From contig JACCRA010000187.1 of the NCBI GenBank assembly GCA_013813825.1, positions 1-14,719 on the forward strand: a DNA stretch of 14,719 nucleotides, given 5' to 3'. The position numbers were made by a program, and so were the translations under genes. Below, in pieces: positions 1 to 6,385 of the stretch (position 1 is the stretch's first letter; the number at the start of each line of letters is the position of its first letter). The notes under the pieces were generated by a model, which searched no databases, had not been told where the DNA came from, and saw only the letters and a program-made list of their open reading frames with translations. The stretch is from Pyrinomonadaceae bacterium (GTDB lineage Bacteria; Acidobacteriota; Blastocatellia; Pyrinomonadales; Pyrinomonadaceae).

Positions 1-2
1 AC

Positions 3-272
3 CTCGGTGACATGGCGCAGTGGCTCTCGCCCGGCCTGCGGATTCAGGTCGAATTTTACGAAGGCCGGCCCATCGGCATCGACCTTCCGCCCTCGCTTGA
101 ATTAACCGTGGTTACCACCGAGCCGACGCTTAAAGGCGCGACCGTCTCCAATGTCAACAAGCCCGCGACGCTCGAAAACGGCGTCACTATTCCGGTGCCC
201 CCTTTCATCAACGAAGGCGACCGCATTCGCGTCGATCCCATCGAATCGCGCTACATGGAACGCGTCAAATAA
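3..272 (+). CDS. efp: Elongation factor P, C-terminal part (5' end outside window)
   Basis: EF-P binds ribosomes stalled at proline runs and promotes peptide bond formation. Only the last 89 residues are present, and the reading frame is open to the left edge, so the gene starts outside the window. The part seen is the second and third OB-like domains. It carries the family hallmarks [22 protein letters not shown] and the C-terminal block [13 protein letters not shown] followed by a short tail. The N-terminal KOW domain with the modified lysine or arginine loop cannot be judged here. The stop TAA at 270-272 is followed 68 bases later by waaA on the same strand, so co-transcription is possible but not shown. 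The match to EF-P is by recognition of conserved blocks, and I know of no close alternative except EF-P-like YeiP. Confidence 0.95.
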   Translation, partial: LGDMAQWLSPGLRIQVEFYEGRPIGIDLPPSLELTVVTTEPTLKGATVSNVNKPATLENGVTIPVPPFINEGDRIRVDPIESRYMERVK

Positions 273-340
273 AGTGCGGAGTGCGGAGTAACGAGTGACA
301 GTCTCTTTACTCAACACTCAGCGCCCATCACTAAGCACTG
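273..340 (+). repeat. Short degenerate repeats in the efp-waaA spacer
   Basis: The 68-base spacer contains two tandem copies of the heptamer GTGCGGA (274-280 and 281-287). A degenerate GAGTGA-type unit follows, then motifs in the opposite sense (CACTC, GCACT) up to the waaA start. AGTGC at 273-277 could pair with GCACT at 335-339, but the stem is only five bases and there is no T tract, so I do not call it a terminator. No Shine-Dalgarno sequence is visible before waaA. Confidence 0.4.
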
Positions 341-1744
341 ATGTACTTTCTCTACAGCCTACTGCTCACCCTCGGTCTGTGCGCGCTATTGCCCTTTTTT
401 TTACTGGCGGCCTTGCGCCATGGGAAATACCTGGCCGGGCTAGGTGAGCGGTTGGGCGGTGTTGCGCCGTTGAACACTGGCGGCTGTCCTGTAATTTGGC
501 TGCATTGCGTTTCGGTCGGCGAAGCGCAGGCGGCCAGACCGTTGGCGCAAGCCCTCCTCTCCCGTTACCCTTCGCACGCGCTCGTCGTTTCGACCACAAC
601 CTTGACCGGGCAACAACTGGCCCGCGAAGTGTTTCGCGACTCAGCGGCGGCAATCTTTTACTTTCCGCTCGACTGGAAGTGGACGGTGCGGCGGACGCTA
701 CGCTCGATCCGTCCCGCGCTGGTGCTCATCATGGAGACGGAATTGTGGCCGCGCTTTTTGCGCGAGTGCCACGCGCTTGATATTCCCGTCGCACTGGTCA
801 ACGGGCGCGTCTCCGAAAGATCGTTTCGCGGCTACCGGCGTCTGGGGCCGCTCATCCGGCGAACTGTCAACGATCTTTCCCTGGCGCTGACGCAAACTGA
901 GGGGGACGCTGCCCGACTCCGCGCTCTCGGGCTGCCGGCGGAACGAATTCAAGTTTCGGGCAACGTCAAATTCGACGTTGAATTCGCCGCCGGGGACCAA
1001 GCGTTAACGGTGGACCTAAGCGAGCGATTCGGTCTGGGCGACGGACGGTCGCTCATCGTGGCGGCGAGCACGCACGCGCCGGAAGAAGCCGTCTGCCTTG
1101 CTGCTTTCACGCGGCTGCGCTCGGAATCAAGCAGCGCACCGCTGCCGCGACTGCTGATTGCCCCCCGTCATCCCGAGCGTTTCGCCGAAGTTGCACAGTT
1201 GCTGGAAGAGTCCGGCCTTCGTTGGTCGCGGCGTTCGGCGGAAGCGTTAGAGAGTGATCGTCAGGGGGAAGTGATCCTCCTCGATTCAATCGGCGAGGTG
1301 CGCGCCGTTTATTCGCTGGCGGAACTGGTTTTCGTCGGCGGCAGCATCGCGCGCACTGGCGGCCATAACGTGCTGGAACCGGCCGCCGCCGGCAAGTGCG
1401 TCATTACGGGCGCGCATACGTTTAACTTCGCCGCAGTCGTCCACGACTTTTTAGAGCAGAGGGCAATGATCCAACTCCCCGACGAGGCCGACGCGCTGAT
1501 CACGGTGACTTTGGCCCGCACTTTTCGCGAGTTGCTCGACGATGGCGACAAGCGCCGGCAACTAGGGCAGCGAGCTTGGGCCGTGCTCTCTTGCAATCGC
1601 GGCGCGACCACTCGCAGCGTCGAAATGCTCGCGCCCCTCTTCCAACCGGGACTTCCGATTAAGAATTGGCAGCCGACTGCCGAGACCTCCGCGACTCACG
1701 TTAAGCCTCAAACTTCAAATCTTCCCCCGCCGTCATGTCCCTGA
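341..1744 (+). CDS. waaA: 3-deoxy-D-manno-octulosonic acid (Kdo) transferase
   Basis: WaaA (KdtA) transfers Kdo from CMP-Kdo to lipid A precursor at the inner face of the cytoplasmic membrane (GT30 family). The 467-residue product starts with one hydrophobic anchor (about residues 3-24). Next come HCVSVGEAQAARPL with the expected catalytic Glu61, ETELWP at 132-137, NGRVSERSFRGY at 154-165, GNVKFD at 207-212, APRHPER at 274-280 and the nucleotide-binding block GGS...GGHNVLEPAAAGK at 333-352. These are the usual GT30 motifs in the usual order. The protein is about 40 residues longer than typical at the C-terminus. That tail is low-complexity and partly encoded by a CTCAAACTTCAAATCTT stretch resembling an intergenic repeat elsewhere in this window. 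The stop TGA (1742-1744) lies inside lpxK, so the two genes are translationally linked. Whether the enzyme adds one, two or more Kdo residues cannot be read from the sequence. Confidence 0.95.
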   Translation: MYFLYSLLLTLGLCALLPFFLLAALRHGKYLAGLGERLGGVAPLNTGGCPVIWLHCVSVGEAQAARPLAQALLSRYPSHALVVSTTTLTGQQLAREVFRDSAAAIFYFPLDWKWTVRRTLRSIRPALVLIMETELWPRFLRECHALDIPVALVNGRVSERSFRGYRRLGPLIRRTVNDLSLALTQTEGDAARLRALGLPAERIQVSGNVKFDVEFAAGDQALTVDLSERFGLGDGRSLIVAASTHAPEEAVCLAAFTRLRSESSSAPLPRLLIAPRHPERFAEVAQLLEESGLRWSRRSAEALESDRQGEVILLDSIGEVRAVYSLAELVFVGGSIARTGGHNVLEPAAAGKCVITGAHTFNFAAVVHDFLEQRAMIQLPDEADALITVTLARTFRELLDDGDKRRQLGQRAWAVLSCNRGATTRSVEMLAPLFQPGLPIKNWQPTAETSATHVKPQTSNLPPPSCP

Positions 1745-2787
1745 TTTCATCAGCCGCGCTCGCTCCGTTTAGCGTCCTTTACGGCGCTGTGACGCGCACG
1801 CGCCATGCGCTATACCAGTCGGGACTGTTGCCCGTTCACGATGTGGGCGCGCCTGTCATTAGCGTCGGGAACATCACGGCGGGAGGAACCGGGAAGACAC
1901 CGCTGGTCGCGTGGCTCGCGCGCGCCGCAGCGGCCGAGGGGCGGCGCGTGTGCGTGCTCAGTCGGGGTTACAAACGCGCCGATCCGGGGCGGCGCGTGCT
2001 CGTCTCGGACGGCAAGCAACTATTGGCCGGCGCGCGCGAGGGCGGCGACGAGCCGCGCCTGCTGGCCGAAAATTTACTTGGCGCGGCGGCCATCGTCAGC
2101 GACGCGGATCGCGTGGCGGCGGCCGTGTGGGCGCGCCAACATCTGGGCAGCGACCTCTTTATCCTCGACGACGGTTTCCAGCACTTCCGCATCCAACGCG
2201 ATCTGAACATCGTGGTGCTCGACGCGACAGACCCATGGGGCGGCGGGCGGTTCCTTCCGCGCGGCCGCTTGCGCGAATCGCCCTCCGGCCTGCGGCGCGC
2301 GGACTGCATCGTCATGACCCGCGCCGAACTTACCGCAGACCTCGCTAAACTGCGCGATTCCGTCCGGCGGCAGAGCGGGAATCGTCCTGTGCTGACCGCG
2401 CACACTCGAACTTCCCGCCTCCGCCCCTTGTGCCCGACGCCGCCCCCTCCCGATGTGATTGAGCACGCCAAGCCGACTGGTCCCTTCGCGGCGTTTTGCG
2501 CCCTCGGCAATCCGCAGGCTTTTTTCGCACACTCGCGCCAAGACCAATTCCCGCTTGCCCTTACCCGTGCCTTCCCGGATCATCACGCTTACACACAACA
2601 TGACATTGACGCGCTGGCCGCCGAAGCCGCGCGGAATGGCGCGCAAGCTCTGCTGACGACGGCTAAGGATGCCGTCAAACTCGGTGAGTTGAACTTCGCA
2701 CTCCCGTGCTTTGTGTTGGAGATCGAATTGACGTTCGACGATGAAGCAACAATGCGCGAACTGCTGAGAGCGGTGTTAGCAAGTTAG
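1735..2787 (+). CDS. lpxK: Tetraacyldisaccharide 4'-kinase (lipid A biosynthesis)
   Basis: LpxK phosphorylates the 4' position of the lipid A disaccharide, the step before WaaA, at the cytoplasmic membrane. The 350-residue protein has an N-terminal hydrophobic or amphipathic segment, the P-loop GNITAGGTGKTP (45-56), LSRGYKR (75-81), GDEPRLLA (104-111), the conserved DDGFQH (145-150) and FLPRGRLRE in the middle. The second half has CALGNP and a conserved TTAKDAVKL block. Length and motif order are normal for the family. The ATG at 1735 overlaps the end of waaA by 10 bases, and no good alternative start lies before the P-loop. Together with waaA it implies an organism with an LPS-containing outer membrane. 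Confidence 0.96.
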   Translation: MSLISSAALAPFSVLYGAVTRTRHALYQSGLLPVHDVGAPVISVGNITAGGTGKTPLVAWLARAAAAEGRRVCVLSRGYKRADPGRRVLVSDGKQLLAGAREGGDEPRLLAENLLGAAAIVSDADRVAAAVWARQHLGSDLFILDDGFQHFRIQRDLNIVVLDATDPWGGGRFLPRGRLRESPSGLRRADCIVMTRAELTADLAKLRDSVRRQSGNRPVLTAHTRTSRLRPLCPTPPPPDVIEHAKPTGPFAAFCALGNPQAFFAHSRQDQFPLALTRAFPDHHAYTQHDIDALAAEAARNGAQALLTTAKDAVKLGELNFALPCFVLEIELTFDDEATMRELLRAVLAS

Positions 2788-3112
2788 CCAGGCGAAAATT
2801 TCCGGTTAGCTCCACTAGACTTCGCGAGTGCGTGAAAGCTCATCCGACAATCGAAGTTTAGTTCCTCTGTTATCTCAACCGCCGTTAGAGCAAGTCGTCA
2901 AAATGGCAGAGCCAATCATTTTGATTGACTGATTGTTGTCACTGCACGCCTTCTCCACGCCAGAAACCTTCGTTATTCCCACAATTTAAGGTGTTCCGGC
3001 CGTCTCCGAACGCGGCATATTGATTGCTGCGAGTGCGGCCAGTAGAGCGCTCTCACAGGCGTTGACCGACGTGCCATTAGAGCTATCTTCTCGTTTTCCA
3101 AACATCTAGTTA
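2788..3112. other. Intergenic region between lpxK and the GGDEF-EAL gene
   Basis: In these 325 bases I see no gene, no T-tailed terminator and no recognisable decayed protein. A short perfect inverted repeat, CAATCA-TTT-TGATTG, lies at 2913-2927. ACTTCG/CGAAGT arms about 30 bases apart lie near 2818-2860. Neither is convincing as a functional element. A plausible promoter sits at the right end and is listed separately. Confidence 0.5.
3062..3089 (+). promoter_or_regulatory. Candidate sigma-70-type promoter for the GGDEF-EAL gene
   Basis: TTGACC at 3062-3067 and TATCTT at 3084-3089 are separated by 16 bases, close to the housekeeping consensus. The implied transcript start is about 17 bases before the ATG at 3113, so the leader would be very short. 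That agrees with the absence of a Shine-Dalgarno sequence there. This is pattern matching only. Confidence 0.35.
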
Positions 3113-5668
3113 ATGCAGACTGCCTACAAAAGCCGGCTCGCTAAACTGCTCATCCTGTTCGTCACGGCAATGGGCGCGGCGGCTTGCGTCCACTCCGCGA
3201 TCTATCTCCCCGTGGCCCGGTTGGACTTTCGGTTCTGGCTGCTGGCGCTGATCACCGTCACCCTCGGCTGCCGCCTCAAAGTGCAGATTCCGCGCGTCAG
3301 GAGCGAAGTAACGGTCTCGGAAACTTTCATCTTCCTCACCATGCTGCTCTTCGACGGCGAGGCGGCGGTGCTGCTCGCGGCGCTGGATGCTTTTCTGACC
3401 TCGCGGCGCTGCGGTCTGCGCGCGCTGCACCACTTCTTCAACGCGGCGGTGATGGCCTGCTCCTACTTCCTCACCGCATTGGCGCTGCGTCTGTGCTTCG
3501 GCCCGATCACGCTGCTGCCGAACAACACTTCGACAGCCAAACTCATCTCCGCCATCGGCGTGATGGCAATAGTACAGTACGTCGTCAACTCCGGCTTAGT
3601 CGCGGCGACGACGGCGTTGCGGAAGGGCGATCCGATCTGGCACACGTGGCGGCATTATTACTTGTACACGTCGCTGACTTACGTGGCGGGCGCGTCGATG
3701 GCGACGTTGATCGCAAAGATGACCAACGTCGTCGGCTTCTTCCCCTTCCTCGCCACCGCGCCGGTCGTCGCCATTATCTATCTGACTTATTACTTCTATT
3801 TGAAAAGCGACGAGATTAAAACGGCGCAGGTGGAACAGGCCGAGCAGCACGTTAAGGAACTTTCGCGCCACATCTCGGAGATGGAGCGGATCAGCCATGC
3901 GCTACAGGAGAGCGAACAACACTTTCGCAACGCCTTTGACTACGCCTCGACCGGCATGGCGCTCGTCTCGCCGGACGGCCATTGGCTCCAAGTCAACCGC
4001 TCGCTCTGCGAACTTGTGGGCTACACCGAAGAGGAATTGCTGGTGAGCAACTACCAGTCGATCACGCACTCGGACGATCTCGGCAATTTGCTGGTGTACA
4101 TTCACCACCTACTCGACGGCGAAATCCCAACCCATCAAATGGAGCAGCGTTACCTGCATCGGCTCGGCCGTTCGGTGTGGGTGCTGCTGAGTGTTTCGCT
4201 TGTCCACAGCGCCGAAGGTCGGCCGCTTCACTTCATCTTCCAGATTCAAGACATCACGGATCGAAAGCGCGCCGAGGAACAACTGCTGCATGATGCCTTC
4301 CACGACGCACTGACAGGGCTGCCCAATCGCGCGCTCTTCATGGACCACTTGAAGGTGGCCGTCGAACGCACGAGGCGTAATCGCCAGCGGATGTTTGCCG
4401 TCCTTTTCCTCGACCTTGACCGCTTCAAAGTGATCAATGACAGTCTCGGCCACATGATCGGCGATCAACTTTTGATCTCCATCGCGCGCCGCCTCGAAGC
4501 CTGTCTGCGTCCCAGCGACATGGTGGCGCGCCTCGGCGGCGACGAGTTCACGATCCTCCTACGCGATATCGAACACGAGTCCGAGGCCTCCGACGTGGCC
4601 GAACGCATCAAGAATTCTTTGTGCCAGCCCTTCGATCTCCGCGGTCACGATGTTTTCACCGGTGTCAGCATCGGCATCGCTCCGAGCAGCATTGGCTACG
4701 ACAAAGCCGAAGACATCCTGCGCGACGCCGACACAGCGATGTATCGCGCCAAGTCGCTCGGCAAGATGCGGCACGAAGTCTTCGTTAAGACGATGCACTT
4801 CAGCGCCATGCACCAACTCCAGATGGAGACCGATCTCCGCCACGCCATTGAGCGCGAGGAGTTTTTTGTCCACTACCAGCCCATCGTCTCGATTGACTCC
4901 GGCGCGCTGGAAGGCTTCGAGGCGCTGGTGCGCTGGCAGCACCCGGAGCGCGGATTGATCATGCCCGATAAATTTGTTTCCCTCGCCGAGGAAACCGGAT
5001 TAATTCTTCCCATCGGCCGCTTCGTGCTGCGCGAAGCCTGCAACCAGATGCGGCGTTGGCAAGACCAGTCCGCGCTGGCGCTGCCGCTGACGATGAGCGT
5101 CAACCTCTCAAACAAACAATTCACGCAGCCTGACTTAATCGATCAGATCAAGGCGATCCTGCAAGAAACCCGCCTCGACCCGCGCTGTCTGAAGTTGGAG
5201 ATTACCGAGAGCGTCGTGATGGAGAATATCGAAACGGCGACCGAGATGCTGACACAACTTCGCCTGCTTGGCGTCACCTTAAGCATCGACGATTTCGGCA
5301 CCGGCTATTCCAGCCTGAGCTATCTGCACCGCTTCCCAATCAACACGTTGAAGATCGACCGCTCGTTCGTCAGCCGGATGTCAGAGAACAACGAGAACGC
5401 CGAGATTGTCCGTACCATCGTTATGCTCGCCCACAATCTCAACATGGACGTGGTCGCCGAAGGCGTCGAGACTACCGAACAACTGTCGCAGTTGCGCGAG
5501 CTTGGCTGTCAGTCTGGGCAGGGCTATTTATTCTCAAAGCCCATCGATTGCCAAACGGCACTCGCCTTCATCCTCGCCCAACACCAGTGGCTTAACGCAC
5601 ATCCACAGGCCTTCGAGATCGAGCAGGTCAACGAGGTCGAAGTCCTCGGCAGCCGCCTCTTAATGTAA
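3113..5668 (+). CDS. Membrane-anchored PAS-GGDEF-EAL cyclic-di-GMP signalling protein
   Basis: This 851-residue protein is predicted to make and/or degrade c-di-GMP at the cytoplasmic membrane. Residues 1-230 are a hydrophobic MASE-like sensor with about six to eight membrane segments. A short helical linker (about 232-266) follows, then a PAS/PAC domain (about 268-386). The GGDEF domain (about 390-558) has the metal/substrate residues D434 and N442, an intact GGDEF at 475-479, and an RxxD inhibitory site (RPSD, 466-469) exactly five residues before it. The EAL domain (about 570-825) has E603 of EAL, N664, E696, the DDFGTG at 726-731, K747, E783 and Q803. These are all the residues I associate with active phosphodiesterases. 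Both halves therefore look catalytically competent, which differs from many tandem proteins where one half is degenerate. The ATG at 3113 is fixed by an in-frame TAG two codons upstream. No partner gene is adjacent, and the stimulus is unknown. Confidence 0.93.
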   Translation: MQTAYKSRLAKLLILFVTAMGAAACVHSAIYLPVARLDFRFWLLALITVTLGCRLKVQIPRVRSEVTVSETFIFLTMLLFDGEAAVLLAALDAFLTSRRCGLRALHHFFNAAVMACSYFLTALALRLCFGPITLLPNNTSTAKLISAIGVMAIVQYVVNSGLVAATTALRKGDPIWHTWRHYYLYTSLTYVAGASMATLIAKMTNVVGFFPFLATAPVVAIIYLTYYFYLKSDEIKTAQVEQAEQHVKELSRHISEMERISHALQESEQHFRNAFDYASTGMALVSPDGHWLQVNRSLCELVGYTEEELLVSNYQSITHSDDLGNLLVYIHHLLDGEIPTHQMEQRYLHRLGRSVWVLLSVSLVHSAEGRPLHFIFQIQDITDRKRAEEQLLHDAFHDALTGLPNRALFMDHLKVAVERTRRNRQRMFAVLFLDLDRFKVINDSLGHMIGDQLLISIARRLEACLRPSDMVARLGGDEFTILLRDIEHESEASDVAERIKNSLCQPFDLRGHDVFTGVSIGIAPSSIGYDKAEDILRDADTAMYRAKSLGKMRHEVFVKTMHFSAMHQLQMETDLRHAIEREEFFVHYQPIVSIDSGALEGFEALVRWQHPERGLIMPDKFVSLAEETGLILPIGRFVLREACNQMRRWQDQSALALPLTMSVNLSNKQFTQPDLIDQIKAILQETRLDPRCLKLEITESVVMENIETATEMLTQLRLLGVTLSIDDFGTGYSSLSYLHRFPINTLKIDRSFVSRMSENNENAEIVRTIVMLAHNLNMDVVAEGVETTEQLSQLRELGCQSGQGYLFSKPIDCQTALAFILAQHQWLNAHPQAFEIEQVNEVEVLGSRLLM

Positions 5669-5679
5669 CCACGGGAGCA

Positions 5680-5693
5680 CAGGCGCGCGCCTG
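5680..5693. repeat. 14-base perfect palindrome next to the cassette left end
   Basis: CAGGCGCGCGCCTG is perfectly self-complementary. It lies 12 bases after the GGDEF-EAL stop and 11 bases before the left end of the integron cassette. It has no T tract, so a terminator role is doubtful. The surrounding GGGAGCACAGGCG...GCCTGCC resembles a GC-rich dispersed repeat common in some acidobacterial genomes. That resemblance is from memory and was not checked. Confidence 0.45.
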
Positions 5694-5704
5694 CCAAACG
5701 TGCA

Positions 5705-6329
5705 TTATGTTGTTTTTGGTATGCTCCAGAGTATGAATGAATCGAGAGAATATAAAATCCGATCATTGACGCCATTAGACCAAGCGTTCTTGTGGGAGAT
5801 GCTTTATCAATCTCTTCATGTCCCAGATGGTGGCGCACCTTTTGAAAGAAGTGTTCTTAATCAGCCTGAGATTGCCAAGTACGTTAAAGATTGGGGGCGT
5901 AAAGGTGATTCTGGCTTCGTGGCAGTGGATGAGAATAACCGCTCAGTCGGAGCAATTTGGTTGCGCTTATTGAAAGGTGAGGAGAAAGGCTTTGGTTACG
6001 TTGACGAGCGAACACCTGAGTTAGGCATGGCGGTGTTAGCCGAATGTCGCGGTCAAGGAATCGGGACAAGTTTGCTTTCATGCCTTATCAAATCGGCGGC
6101 AGGTGTTTATGAATATATTTCTCTGAGCGTGGCGGCAGGCAATCCTGCGATGCGTTTGTATCAGAGGCAAGGATTTGAAGCAGTCGGGGAAGATAGTGGT
6201 TCGATAATAATGAAAAGAAAGTTGAAGGCCAACTGATGCCGCAGCGCAACATAACAATTTGCCCAAGCAGCCCACAATCAGCCTGTCTCCTTCCGGTTCA
6301 AGTTGATTGCGGGCTGCTTAACTCAAGCG
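5705..6329 (+). mobile_element. Single integron gene cassette (GNAT gene plus attC), no integrase in window
   Basis: The segment has the canonical cassette layout: a very short leader, one gene (5733-6236), then an attC site in the same orientation. The right end is the G6329 of the GCG^TTAGCC crossover. The left end is set by an internal check. The first attC box reads CAACATAAC (6247-6255), and its reverse complement GTTATGTTG equals the cassette's last G joined to its first eight bases, TTATGTTG (5705-5712). In the excised circle the two outer attC boxes would therefore pair perfectly over nine bases. The base before the left junction is A5704, where G is usual, so the target site was non-canonical or has mutated. 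Hand counts give 26/60 GC for 5761-5820 against 36/60 for 4681-4740, supporting a foreign origin. The cassette lies between two convergent genes. It fits the class of solitary attC sites without integrase, though an array or integrase outside the window is not excluded. Confidence 0.85.
5733..6236 (+). CDS. GNAT-family N-acetyltransferase, integron cassette gene
   Basis: The protein has 167 residues if started at ATG 5733. An in-frame ATG at 5721 is an alternative that adds four residues. A more upstream in-frame GTG at 5700 lies outside the cassette boundary and is rejected. It has the GNAT fold signature: an N-terminal IRSLTPLDQAFLWEML segment, the acetyl-CoA-binding motif A with RGQGIG at about 106-111 inside a PELGMAVLAECRGQGIGTSL block, and the C-terminal NPAMRLYQRQGFEAVG (about 137-152). 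This resembles a widespread uncharacterised GNAT group with the HVPDGGAPF motif. It is not obviously one of the known aminoglycoside acetyltransferases. The substrate cannot be inferred. No Shine-Dalgarno sequence is present, which is common for cassette genes. Its AT-richer composition differs from its neighbours on both sides. Confidence 0.9.
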   Translation: MNESREYKIRSLTPLDQAFLWEMLYQSLHVPDGGAPFERSVLNQPEIAKYVKDWGRKGDSGFVAVDENNRSVGAIWLRLLKGEEKGFGYVDERTPELGMAVLAECRGQGIGTSLLSCLIKSAAGVYEYISLSVAAGNPAMRLYQRQGFEAVGEDSGSIIMKRKLKAN

Positions 6330-6335
6330 TTAGCC
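6247..6335 (+). other. attC recombination site (integron)
   Basis: This 89-base imperfect palindrome has the attC plan. The outer left box is CAACATAAC (6247-6255), followed by the spacer AATTTGCCC. The left inner arm AAGCAGCCCACAATCA (6265-6280) pairs with TGATTGCGGGCTGCTT (6304-6319) at 15 of 16 positions; the single mismatch is A6274/C6310. A 23-base apical part (6281-6303) lies between the arms. The right side ends with AACTCAAGCGTTAGCC, whose GTTAGCC (6329-6335) is the right outer box GTTRRRY with crossover after G6329. In integrated form the right box is completed by flanking DNA. With the cassette's own start it becomes GTTATGT, fully complementary to the left box. The AACTCAAGCGTTAG end strongly recalls attC sites of classical resistance cassettes such as aadA. 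The extrahelical bases of the folded bottom strand were not modelled. Confidence 0.87.
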
Positions 6336-6385
6336 CGCTCAATGCAGATTGGGGTGCCTACGCTCCCGATTAGTGGCGGCGGACT

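Noticed and set aside
2074..2646. 190-codon minus-strand open frame inside lpxK
   Set aside because: Arg/Ala-rich shadow of lpxK with no motif or ribosome site.
2770..2810. GTTAGC repeats after lpxK as another attC
   Set aside because: No complementary left box or paired inner arms were found within 150 bases.
2913..2927. CAATCA-TTT-TGATTG hairpin
   Set aside because: Six AT-rich pairs without a T tract; too weak to assign a role.
5680..5693. Palindrome as terminator of the GGDEF-EAL gene
   Set aside because: No loop-forming spacer and no T tract.
5700..5732. GTG 5700 as start of the acetyltransferase
   Set aside because: It lies upstream of the predicted cassette left end (5705), has no ribosome site, and adds residues unlike the family.
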